Source: Pseudomonadota bacterium (GTDB taxonomy: Bacteria; Pseudomonadota; Gammaproteobacteria; Acidiferrobacterales; UBA6901). Taken from it: DNA of 64,000 nt. The DNA lies in assembly GCA_021819085.1 (NCBI GenBank), contig JAKASJ010000010.1, positions 26,276-90,275 of the forward strand, in the 5' to 3' direction. The translations under genes were made by a program, and so were the position numbers. The notes under the pieces are model-generated. The model saw nothing but the letters and a program-made list of their open reading frames with translations. It was not told where the DNA came from and searched no databases. Shown piece after piece: positions 29,672 to 38,444 of this stretch (its first letter is position 1; the number at the start of each line of letters is the position of its first letter).

Positions 29672-31402
29672 CTAGCGCAGCGGAAAGACATCCGTCCAAG
29701 TTTCAGTGAGCTGCTTCTTCCCGTCGGTAAGTGCGGCCTGCACACGCACGGGACCCGGGCCGGTACGCGCCACGACAAACTGCAGCCGCCAGTGTCCCGC
29801 GGCGCCGTTGCGGGTCGCCCAGGCACTCGTCACCCGCCCGGCGCCCTGGACCCGAACCTCAGGCCGGACCGTGGACAACGCCAGATCCGCAAGGCGTTTG
29901 CCGCGAAAATCCACGATGTAGGTTTCGCTGTGCCGCTTGGCACTGTAGCTATAGCGGGTGGCAGAGACGTATCCGAATTTCGCACCTTGCGGCGTCCCGC
30001 CGGCCCAGACAATCCGGTAGTGAAATGCGAGCGGCCGCCCGGGAGACCCCTGGCTGTCCGGTACCCAAAACACGGTGATGTTGTCATTCGTCTGCGAATT
30101 CGTCGGCAGTTCGACCAGCAACAGGTGCCCACTGCCCCACTTCCCCTTGGGCGTGACCCAGACGCTCGGCCGATTCTCGTAATTCATACCGAGAGCACGG
30201 TAGTCCTGCGCCCGGCGTGGACGCTGGATGAGACCGAAGCCGCGCGGATCCTTGAGCTGGAAACGGAAAACGGCGAGCCTGCGCGGATTGCGCAGCGGCC
30301 TCCACGTCCGCGGCCCATGACCGGTATCGATCAACAGTCCATCGGAGTCATGGGCGCTGCGGATAAGCCGGTCATAGCGATGGTCGCTGAAACGGCCCTG
30401 CAGGAACATGCTCGTGATCGGCGCGATGCCGAGTCGGCGCACCTTGTGGCGCTGGAACAGGACCGCCTTTACATCCACTACGGTGCTCTTCCCGGGCTGT
30501 ACGATGAACCGGTATGCGCCGGTCAGCGAGGGACTGTCGAGCAAGGCGCAGAACCCCAGGTGTCGGGCGTTGCGGCCCGGCGCAACGATCCAGAACGCCC
30601 GAAAATAGGGAAACTCCTCGGCACGGTGCGGAAGCGCCGTGTCCACCGCAATTCCGCGCGCCGACGCCCCCCATGGCTCGCCCAGGCCGACCCCCCGGAA
30701 ATAGCTGGCACCGAGAAATGACAGGAACTCGTTGACCAATGGGGTGTTGGCGGCATGGCGGTAGACGCTAAATCCCGCGGTCGGCACCGTTGCGGGAAGC
30801 CGTCGTGCCAGCTGCGGATCACCGCTCACGACTGCCGGCAGCTGCGCGAGTAGGGTCGTGTGGCCGGTGACCACATGAATCTCCACCGGCCACGTAAAAA
30901 GATAGCCTGCCGGATAGAGGCTGACATGGAAGGGGCTGCCCTTGGGCCACCCCGGCAACTGCCCGGGAAAAGCGATCTTGCCGTAATCGCCATAGCTCAG
31001 CGACTTCAGAACGGGTGGAATCCGGGCTGGCGCCTGGTAGCGGGCCGCTGCCAGGGCAGCAGCCTGGGTCATCACCCTCCTGAAGACGCTGTCGGCCCGT
31101 GCTTTGGTCTGGCCCCAGACCGCCGGCAGCACTGTCGGGCCACCGGCATGGTGCCTGGCCTGCAGCTCCCGCGTCAGCTCCGCCTCGTGCGCCGCCAGTT
31201 GCGCCACTTCGGTCTGCAGTTCCCTTACGGTGTCCCGCCGGCGGGCGGCCTCTGCACGGGCCGCGACCAGTGCCTGATCACTCTGCCTGAGAGCCTGCTG
31301 TGATCGCACGTCGGCATTCCTCGCCGTCATCGGCAGCGCACAGCCGGTCAGAGCGGCTGCCACCGCCATCGTGGCCACCACGACCCGTCTGGCTGCATTC
31401 AT
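29672..31402 (-). CDS. mdoG: Osmoregulated periplasmic glucan biosynthesis protein MdoG/OpgG
   Basis: 576 residues. The N-terminus MNAARRVVVATMAVAAALTG ends in LTGC (about 18-21), a lipobox, so this copy may be a lipoprotein. A coiled coil of about 50 residues (34-83, QSDQALVAARAEAARRRDTV and QLAAHEAELTRELQARH) precedes the MdoG beta-sandwich domain (ALAAARYQ..P.LKSLSYGDYGKI through FLGASYFRGVGLGEPWGASA). The C-terminal Ig-like domain ends the protein. MdoG works in the periplasm on glucan backbone branching or release. It overlaps mdoH by ATGA and follows it, the reverse of E. coli mdoGH. GGAGAG supports the start. Confidence 0.93.
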   Translation of the reverse strand: MNAARRVVVATMAVAAALTGCALPMTARNADVRSQQALRQSDQALVAARAEAARRRDTVRELQTEVAQLAAHEAELTRELQARHHAGGPTVLPAVWGQTKARADSVFRRVMTQAAALAAARYQAPARIPPVLKSLSYGDYGKIAFPGQLPGWPKGSPFHVSLYPAGYLFTWPVEIHVVTGHTTLLAQLPAVVSGDPQLARRLPATVPTAGFSVYRHAANTPLVNEFLSFLGASYFRGVGLGEPWGASARGIAVDTALPHRAEEFPYFRAFWIVAPGRNARHLGFCALLDSPSLTGAYRFIVQPGKSTVVDVKAVLFQRHKVRRLGIAPITSMFLQGRFSDHRYDRLIRSAHDSDGLLIDTGHGPRTWRPLRNPRRLAVFRFQLKDPRGFGLIQRPRRAQDYRALGMNYENRPSVWVTPKGKWGSGHLLLVELPTNSQTNDNITVFWVPDSQGSPGRPLAFHYRIVWAGGTPQGAKFGYVSATRYSYSAKRHSETYIVDFRGKRLADLALSTVRPEVRVQGAGRVTSAWATRNGAAGHWRLQFVVARTGPGPVRVQAALTDGKKQLTETWTDVFPLR

Positions 31403-33918
31403 TGGTAACGTCTCTCCATTGGAAGTCTGCGCGGATCATCGCCTGTCCGGGGCAGCGCACCGGAAGGATGCTTCACGCTGCGCGCGGCTTCCCCATCGGC
31501 CCGAGCGCCGTGCAGCCAGCGATGCATGCCGGACCCCTGAAGCGCCCAGATCCGCCGATGCAGTGCTGCCAGTGTCCCTCGATCGCTCAGCAGACACAGT
31601 CTGTCACGTGCATCAAGGGCAGCCGGTCCGCTCCTGAGGGCGCGCGCCATGACAAGCCGGCGATGCAGCGCCACGGATTCGCCGGGTGTGCCTGCAAGCC
31701 CCAGCAGCGCGCAATGCAGCGCGTTCATGCCGGGATCAACGACGGCTGCACGAAAGCCCCGCGTCGGCGTGCACTGCCGCGGCGCTGGCCGGGTGCGAAC
31801 CTGCTCGAAGATGTGCAGCAGCGGCGGCCGGTGGATCTCCTCCGGAGTCATGAACAGCCCCAGTCTGCAGGCAGTCAGGCCTGGCCCTGTGCGGCTCAGC
31901 CATACTGACATCGGAATCGCGACGAGCCAGGCGGCGATGATGGGCATGAGCCACCAGAAATAGCTCGGGCTCAGCAGGTAGATGACGCTGCCCCAGGCGA
32001 CAGCCAGAACCGTGCCGGGCGCATGATGACGCAAGGCCTCGCGCCACGAAGTGCCCCCGTCGCCACGCACCTGCGGGCCCCAGCCGATTTTGCGACCAGC
32101 CAGGATCGTTACGACGAACATGGTATGAAACAGCATGCGCACGGGCGCAAGCAGCGCCGATACCAGGCTCTCCAGGGTGACGCTGGCAATCAGCCGCCCC
32201 AGACCCCCGAACAGGCGCGTACGCCGGTGCACGATGACCAGCAGAAGCGCCAGCAGCTTTGGCAGAAACAGAATCGACATAGTGAACCAGAACAGCGCCA
32301 GCGCCCAATGCGGGTGCCACACCGGCCAGACCGGGAACAGCATGTGGGGCCTGGGAAAATAGCGAGGTGCCACGATGCGATGCGATACCACCTCTACGCT
32401 CGACAGGACCAGAAGTGCCAGCCACAGCAACGATGAAACATAGGACATGATGCCGTTCAAAAAGACAACCCGGTGGGGAAACGCAATACCGCGCGTGAAT
32501 ATCATCCGTGTATGCTGGAGATTCCCCTGTGCCCAGCGCCGGTCGCGCTTCAGCTCGTCCAGAAGCGTCGGAGGCACCTCTTCGTAACTTCCCTCCAGCC
32601 CCGGCTCGAGCCACACAGCCCAGCCCGCCCGGCGCAGCAGCGCCGCCTCGACGAAGTCGTGGCTCATGATCTCGCCGCCGAGGGCACTGTTCCCGGGCAA
32701 ACGCGGCAATGCGCAATGGCGCATGAATGGCTCGATCCGGATGATGGCATTATGTCCCCAGTAATGACCCTCACCCATGTGCCAGAAATGCAGCCCGGCG
32801 GCAAAGACCGGTCCGTAGAGGCGGTTTGCGAACTGCTGTATCCGGCCGAAGAGAGTGCGCTGGTGAACGGCCGCAGGCAGCGTCTGGATCAGGCCGACCC
32901 GGGGATTCGCTTCCATGGTCTCGACCAGCTGCATGAGCGCAGCACCACTCATCAGGCTGTCGGCATCAAGCACGACCATGTAGCGGTAATGCGCACCGAA
33001 GCGGCGGCAGAAATCCGCGATGTTGCCACTTTTGCGCTTGATGTTGTTGCGCCGACGCCGGTAGAACACCCGCGCCTGCGGACCGAGCCGGTGACGCAGT
33101 TCCGCCCATGCCCGTTCCTCTTCCACCCAGGCATCGGCATCGTCGCTGTCGCTCAGGATGAAGAAATCGAATTGCGCCAGACGGCCGGTCTCTTCGAGCG
33201 ATCGGTACACGGCTTCGAGACCGGCGCATACGCGCGAGGGATCTTCACGGAACACGGGCATCACCACGGCGGTTCCAGGCATTTCGGCGGCTGCAATGTC
33301 CTGCTCCTTGCGCAGCCCCGGTCTTCGCCAGAAGAGCAGCGCAATGGCGCCCGCAAGGGATATCCAAAGACCTATGGAGATCCAGCCGAACAGAAGCCCG
33401 AACACGACCGCCAGACTGTCGTTCAGCCAGGCAAGGCCCGGATGAGGCAGAACCCCAAGCAGGAACTGGCTCGCAATATAGCTCGGGATCAGCACCAGTA
33501 CGGCCAGCAGCGCGCCGCGCCAGGGCATGAACGGACCGGTCCGCCCCGCTGACCGCCATCGCTCAGATGCCATGGACCGGCGCACCAGTGGGGGCTTGGC
33601 GGTGATGTCGACATGAGCTTTGCTATCGGCTCCGGCAAGCCAGGCATGAACCCGGAACCGTGCCGCGTCGGCAGTCCGGTCCGGAGCCTCCGACCCTGCA
33701 ACCGCCGGCCAGCGCGCCATGAGACCTTCAAGACGCACAAACGCCTCGTCGGCATTGCCTGCACACTCGCTCGCCTCGCCGACCCACGAGACAAGCAAGC
33801 GCTCTGGAACTCCGAGCGTTTCCAGGTAGGACCGCAACCGCATCCTGATCACCTGGCGTTCTTCGTCACGAAGCGGCGATTCACCGTCGCGTTCATGCAT
33901 CATTTCTTTGGATATCAT
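31399..33918 (-). CDS. mdoH: Glucans biosynthesis glucosyltransferase MdoH/OpgH
   Basis: 839 residues. Two membrane helices at about 150-210 precede a family-2 glycosyltransferase domain (VVMPVFREDPSRVCAGLEAV, MVVLDADSLMSGAAL with DxD-type acids, GNSALGGEIMSHDF, and KRDRRWAQGNLQHTR), followed by several more helices and a cytoplasmic C-terminus. It makes the beta-glucan backbone from UDP-glucose and passes it through the inner membrane. The start could also be 33903 (MMHERDGE). It is first in the mdoH-mdoG operon. Confidence 0.95.
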   Translation of the reverse strand: MISKEMMHERDGESPLRDEERQVIRMRLRSYLETLGVPERLLVSWVGEASECAGNADEAFVRLEGLMARWPAVAGSEAPDRTADAARFRVHAWLAGADSKAHVDITAKPPLVRRSMASERWRSAGRTGPFMPWRGALLAVLVLIPSYIASQFLLGVLPHPGLAWLNDSLAVVFGLLFGWISIGLWISLAGAIALLFWRRPGLRKEQDIAAAEMPGTAVVMPVFREDPSRVCAGLEAVYRSLEETGRLAQFDFFILSDSDDADAWVEEERAWAELRHRLGPQARVFYRRRRNNIKRKSGNIADFCRRFGAHYRYMVVLDADSLMSGAALMQLVETMEANPRVGLIQTLPAAVHQRTLFGRIQQFANRLYGPVFAAGLHFWHMGEGHYWGHNAIIRIEPFMRHCALPRLPGNSALGGEIMSHDFVEAALLRRAGWAVWLEPGLEGSYEEVPPTLLDELKRDRRWAQGNLQHTRMIFTRGIAFPHRVVFLNGIMSYVSSLLWLALLVLSSVEVVSHRIVAPRYFPRPHMLFPVWPVWHPHWALALFWFTMSILFLPKLLALLLVIVHRRTRLFGGLGRLIASVTLESLVSALLAPVRMLFHTMFVVTILAGRKIGWGPQVRGDGGTSWREALRHHAPGTVLAVAWGSVIYLLSPSYFWWLMPIIAAWLVAIPMSVWLSRTGPGLTACRLGLFMTPEEIHRPPLLHIFEQVRTRPAPRQCTPTRGFRAAVVDPGMNALHCALLGLAGTPGESVALHRRLVMARALRSGPAALDARDRLCLLSDRGTLAALHRRIWALQGSGMHRWLHGARADGEAARSVKHPSGALPRTGDDPRRLPMERRYQ

Positions 33919-35061
33919 GACCTTCTCTGACCGGTGAGGGCTGACGCGCGCTCTGCATCGACAAGCGTACCGGTCGTCTTGGGTGTTGTTGATGCTGCCT
34001 TGATTTCAACCTCATCCGGAAAACCGCTGACCGGTCTATGACATTCGGGGAGTGCCCCTGAAGTCCCAGAGACTTGCCTGTCAGGGGGTCGGCAGGCCGA
34101 TGCACGATAACCACGCGGATTATCCGATTTTTCATAGCTTAATGCCACACACAGATGACCTGGAATCGCGGCTTGCGTCGGTATTCCCGCACAGACCCTA
34201 ACCGGGCATCACGTATTGTCCTGCGATCACTTCATGGCGCACGCGCGGAAAAGCGTTTACGGTCAGCATCGTTGCGACAGCCCGGCTTCCTGCCGGCCGA
34301 CACCGCACGTGCAAAATCGAATCGATCCCGTTCGCAGTGCCACGGGAAAATTTCCCATGCCGGAGTAGATCGGGCCCGGAGCATTTGGTTTCAAACAGCC
34401 GCCGACTGCGACAACACGCTCCTGCCGCGCACTCGCTGGCTGCTAAAACCCGGGTGACCAAGGGCACATCCCGGGCGACGTCCGGCATGGGCGGGTAACG
34501 GCAGCGCGCATCATTTACTTCCGTATATGAATCGGCCAGGCCGACAGCCGCGGATGCCTGCCGTAGTTCAGCGCACCGTTTCCTGCAGTCCGCAGTTGTG
34601 GCGGGGCCTCTCTTCCCGGGCTGCAGCGACCTTGTACTTCTATATGACACCCTGACTACATGAGACATCATTCCGGTCTCAGCCGGTCTTTCGATACGAA
34701 ACCGGATTGGGAATCCGGTTTCTCAACAGTCGTGGTTCCGAACCGGGATCAGACAGGTTTGTCTCCCCGCAAAACCATGCAAGAAGCGGCCACCGGTCGC
34801 CTACGCTGCCCCGCCGGGTAGCAGGCCGCGGCCCTTCCAGAAATTCCAGTCCAGAAGAAGTTCCAGTTCAAGCACGGCGTAAGGGCGGCCGTTACCACTG
34901 ATCAGGCGGCATTCATGGCCCTTGGCCATCACGTAACAACAAGAAGCTTCCGGATGCGGCACATGCATGCGCGGCGTCTTCGCTCCGCCACCGACAGCTG
35001 CCGCACGCTGGCAGCCATCGCGTTGTTTCCCCAGGTTCCGTACAGTCTCGAAAGAACACCA
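33919..35061. other. 1.1 kb without a supported gene
   Basis: Between mdoH and the glycosyltransferase. Open frames on both strands are short and domain-free. It contains a perfect 11-bp hairpin at 34698-34722. The stretch probably contains the mdoH promoter at its left end and otherwise looks like degenerate DNA. Confidence 0.45.
34698..34722. repeat. Perfect 11-bp hairpin
   Basis: GAAACCGGATT (34698-34708) pairs exactly with AATCCGGTTTC (34712-34722) around GGG. No T-tract follows on either strand. It resembles a REP-type palindrome or the end of a small mobile element. A related AACCGG occurs again about 20 bases on. Confidence 0.6.
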
Positions 35062-36246
35062 TCATTCTCCCGGTATAAGCCGTCCTTTCCCGGATGAATG
35101 ACGTTCAATCGTAGAGAATATCTTCTCAAATATCTTTGTCACATAATCGTTTTCTGAAAATTTGCTTTCGACGTACCGGCGTCCATTCAAGCCCATCTGC
35201 TTCCTCTTCTGCGGGTCTTTTGCCAACTCGACTATCCTCGCTGCCAATTCGGCCATACTGTCCTTCGTGAAGAGGTATCCCGTTTCATTGTCCCTGACTG
35301 CCTCCCTTATCCCGGTGCAATCTGCGCCGATATTTGGCAGCCCACATGCCGACGCCTCCAACAGAGCTATTCCCAGCCCTTCTTCCACGGAGGCCAGCAC
35401 ATTGATATCGATCACCTGCTGGAAATAATCGATGGCGCGCTCCACATATCCGGTAAAGATTATCCGGCCCTCCAGGCCGCGGGCTCGCACCATCTCCTCA
35501 ATCCGCTTTCTTTCCGGCCCTTCTCCTACGAGAATCAGCCGAAGATTATCCAGTTCCTGGCACGCCAGGCCAAACGCTGCAACGAGCACATCATGCCGCT
35601 TCAGCTTCGTAAATGCGCTGACTTGTCCAATGACCACATCCGTATCCGAAATGGCATGAAACCTGCGCAACGAATCTTCTCTTCGGATAAGCGGCTGGAA
35701 ATCAGATGTGTTCACGCCATTAAATACCACTTCGCCAGTGATGCCCGCCTTTCCGTAAGAATAATCGCTCGTAAATTTGCTAGGAAAAATCACGTGATTG
35801 GCATACCTGACAAGGTACAGGTAATAGTATCTTCTTGCGGAGACATGATGGAGATGACACAGCACTGGAATGTTAAGCAGCTTTGCCACTGGCACAGCCG
35901 TCTGGCACGGAAGGCCGCCGTTGCAATAGATAAGGTCGATCCTTTCTTCCCTGATTATCTTCCCGAACATCCACAGTGATTTCAGGTAACGCAACAGGGG
36001 CAAGGTCGTCCCCGTCCCGTCGATCATGATTTCATGCATGTCGAACAGGAATGTTCTGATATTGCACTTTCGAGCCTCATTAACAAGCGCTTCATTCGTG
36101 CAAACGAGGATCGGGTCGATCCGCCTGCCATTGATATTTCTAAGAAGAGCCAGCAGGCACTGCTCCATCCCACGAATCTGGTTGCCACCCTTGTGAATAA
36201 ACAGGATTTTCGTAGACTCGTGCGTTCGCTGTTCAGCCATTTTCAT
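35062..36246 (-). CDS. Glycosyltransferase family 4 protein
   Basis: 394 residues. Two Rossmann domains: the N-terminal one starts KILFIHKGGNQIRGMEQCLL and the C-terminal one has VVIGQVSAFTKLKRHDVLVA, LILVGEGPERKRIEEMVRARG, and the EX7E motif in EEGLGIALLEASACGLPNIG. These mark a GT-B retaining enzyme of GT4, which would add a sugar to a lipid-linked or polysaccharide acceptor at the inner face of the membrane. Several starts are possible (36246 or 36240); none has a strong ribosome binding site. G+C is near 50%, lower than the neighbours, and the gene is flanked by about 1 kb non-coding on each side, so it is probably acquired. Confidence 0.9.
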   Translation of the reverse strand: MKMAEQRTHESTKILFIHKGGNQIRGMEQCLLALLRNINGRRIDPILVCTNEALVNEARKCNIRTFLFDMHEIMIDGTGTTLPLLRYLKSLWMFGKIIREERIDLIYCNGGLPCQTAVPVAKLLNIPVLCHLHHVSARRYYYLYLVRYANHVIFPSKFTSDYSYGKAGITGEVVFNGVNTSDFQPLIRREDSLRRFHAISDTDVVIGQVSAFTKLKRHDVLVAAFGLACQELDNLRLILVGEGPERKRIEEMVRARGLEGRIIFTGYVERAIDYFQQVIDINVLASVEEGLGIALLEASACGLPNIGADCTGIREAVRDNETGYLFTKDSMAELAARIVELAKDPQKRKQMGLNGRRYVESKFSENDYVTKIFEKIFSTIERHSSGKGRLIPGE

Positions 36247-37080
36247 CGCACCAACGACCTGTACATCCGGATATTGGACCAGAGTTTTCCCTCGTCGCAC
36301 GGACCGTATGCCCCGCTGCCGCATAATCGTATTACTCCAGCCGTGCCCACGACGCTGTCGCGCCGCTTGTCATGAAGCGATGAGGCCGACACTTGCAGCC
36401 GTTAATCCACAGATATCCGAACGACTCCTTGGGCGGGACAATGGGCTTTTTGTCTCCGGTTTTTGGACGACAGGACTCCCAACGCATTTTGGCCATCGGT
36501 GACGGTGGTTTTCATTGTGCGGAAGCGGGTTGTGTAAGATTCTTGATGACGGATCACCAATCGCATGCGAGTCGTGCGTAATTGATCCTGAACATCAAAG
36601 CGAGCATCTCGTACATAAGCGCGCGGCATGACAACATGCCAAAGGGAATTGCCACCCACAGCAAGCTGTCGCCATGCCCAGACTTGCAGGAAACCGCTAC
36701 CCCATGCGCCCAACGCTGAACACGCCGCTCAATCAGTCGAGCCAATGGACCGAAGGAGATCCCCCTATCAAGCTCATCTGCATAGTTATAAATTCATCGT
36801 CAAACATTCCCTGTGCCCTAAACATCCCGGATCACCAAGACGATAACGCCGAAAAAAACCAATCTTCTACATATATGTAGTATGGCTTGTGCAAACAGAA
36901 CGCATGCAATGGATCTCCTCGCTCACAGTGCAAAAGTGATCCTCACGCGTTCGAACTGTTGCCAGAACCGCTTTCTGGCTACGAATTCTGCAGAATAACC
37001 TGTCCGTCATCAGGGCCAGAAAAACGCAGGTCGGCAAGTACTATGCGGCCGCCCTCTTTCATCCCGGATGTGATGCGGAT
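36247..37080. other. 0.8 kb without a supported gene
   Basis: Lower-G+C sequence with broken short frames. It includes a perfect 14-bp palindrome CTACATATATGTAG at 36867-36880. I recognise no gene fragment with confidence; it may be remains of the cluster the glycosyltransferase came with. Confidence 0.45.
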
Positions 37081-37593
37081 TCAGGCCCAAGAAGCTATTT
37101 TCAGAATAGCATAGAGGCCCACAAAGGCCAACGCCGCCGCGACGACATCATCGAGCATGATCCCGAACCCGCCCTTCACATGATGATCCACCCATCCGAC
37201 CGGACCGTGCTTGACGATGTCGAACAAACGGAACATTCCGAACGCAATGGTCTGGGTGAGCCAACCCGTCCGCTGCGGAAAAACTCCGTCCACAGCGCAC
37301 AGCACGAGCCACATGGCGACGACCTCATCGAGCGCCAACTGCGGAGGATCCGGCACCTGCAGTTCGCGCGCACCGCTTTCACAGGCCCAGATTCCGGCCG
37401 CAAACGCGACACCGATCAGGGCGCCACGCAGCGGCAAAGACAGACGTCTTAGCAGCACATCATAGGTCAACCACCCCATCAGGCTGCCTGCAGTGCCCGG
37501 TGCAACAGGCGAAAGGCCGGCACCGAATCCGGTAGCCAGAAACAACACAGGGCTTCGAAGCGCCCGCTTCCAGAGTGGCGATGTTTCCCGCAT
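37081..37593 (-). CDS. pgpA: Phosphatidylglycerophosphatase A
   Basis: 170 residues with about four membrane helices. It shows the PgpA signatures: LATGFGAGLSPVAPGTAGSL, LDEVVAMWLV and FRLFDIVKHGPVGWVDHHVK followed by GGFGIMLDDVVAA, whose acidic and His residues bind Mg2+. It removes phosphate from phosphatidylglycerophosphate to make phosphatidylglycerol in the inner membrane. It stands alone between the low-coding region and kdpE; in many gammaproteobacteria pgpA is next to thiL and nusB, which are absent here. Confidence 0.93.
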   Translation of the reverse strand: MRETSPLWKRALRSPVLFLATGFGAGLSPVAPGTAGSLMGWLTYDVLLRRLSLPLRGALIGVAFAAGIWACESGARELQVPDPPQLALDEVVAMWLVLCAVDGVFPQRTGWLTQTIAFGMFRLFDIVKHGPVGWVDHHVKGGFGIMLDDVVAAALAFVGLYAILKIASWA

Positions 37594-37706
37594 CGAGACG
37601 ATATCCGGTTCTGATTGACGAAATGGCCGGCCGCAGACCCATCAAACCATGCCAGCGTCGGCGACGGAGGCGGACAATAACCGGATCTGGCATCCCGATG
37701 ATACAA

Positions 37707-37728
37707 GAAAAACCGACCCGGTGCCGGT
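37707..37728 (-). terminator. Possible terminator after kdpE
   Basis: On the minus strand, about 20 bases after the kdpE stop, ACCG and CGGT form a short stem around nine bases, with an alternative CCGG..CCGG pairing, followed at once by TTTTTC (37712-37706). The T-run is good and the stem short. Confidence 0.4.
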
Positions 37729-37748
37729 CCCGTATTCGTCGCCGGTGA

Positions 37749-38444
37749 TCATTCAACCAGCCGATACCCCACTCCCGTCTCGGTGACAAGATGTTGCGGC
37801 TGGGCTGGGTCGGATTCGAGCTTCTGGCGCAAATGAGCCATGTAGGTCCGCAGATAATGGCTGTTGTCCACGTGCGCCGGGCCCCAGACTTCCCGGAGCA
37901 GCTGGCGATGCGTAAGCACCTTTCCGGCGTTGCGGATGAGCACGCCCAGAAGCCGATATTCCGTGGAAGTCAGATGAACCTCCACGCCGGCACGGAACAC
38001 CTGACGCATCTTCAGATCGACCCTCACCTCGCCGAAGCGGATTTCAGAATTCTCCGTTGCGCCGGGCACGGCGGCATATCTGCGCAACACCACGCGTATG
38101 CGCGCCAGCAGTTCACCGACTCCGAACGGCTTGGTGAGATAATCATCTGCGCCAGCGTCCAGTGCATCGATCTTTCCTGCCTCCCCGGTCCGTGCTGAAA
38201 GCACGACAATCGGCAACTCAGTCCAGTTGCGCAGATCGCGTATCACGTCGACACCGTCCATGTCAGGCAGGCCGAGATCGAGAATCAGCAGATCGGGCTT
38301 GCGCGTGGCGACTTCGACCAGCGCCTGCCGACCGTTGTCCACCTCATAGACCACGAATCCCTCGGCTTCGAGCGATGTGCGCAAGAACCTCCGTATCTGT
38401 CTTTCGTCCTCGACGAGGATTGCTACGCGCTGGCTGGTTGTCAT
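37749..38444 (-). CDS. kdpE: KdpE response regulator
   Basis: 231 residues. The receiver domain has the acidic pair (ED at 12-13), phospho-acceptor Asp56 (LLILDLGLPDMDG) and Lys in DDYLTKPFG. The OmpR-type winged helix (about 130-228) reads VHLTSTEYRLLGVLIRNAGK and HYLRTYMAHLRQKLE. It is phosphorylated by KdpD and activates kdpFABC under K+ limitation. The start at 38444 overlaps the kdpD stop by ATGA; the open frame upstream is inside kdpD. It is last in the kdp gene string. Confidence 0.95.
   Translation of the reverse strand: MTTSQRVAILVEDERQIRRFLRTSLEAEGFVVYEVDNGRQALVEVATRKPDLLILDLGLPDMDGVDVIRDLRNWTELPIVVLSARTGEAGKIDALDAGADDYLTKPFGVGELLARIRVVLRRYAAVPGATENSEIRFGEVRVDLKMRQVFRAGVEVHLTSTEYRLLGVLIRNAGKVLTHRQLLREVWGPAHVDNSHYLRTYMAHLRQKLESDPAQPQHLVTETGVGYRLVE

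Noticed and set aside
33893..34671. Several 75-157-codon frames between mdoH and the glycosyltransferase
   Set aside because: Overlap each other on both strands, lack ribosome sites and recognisable motifs.
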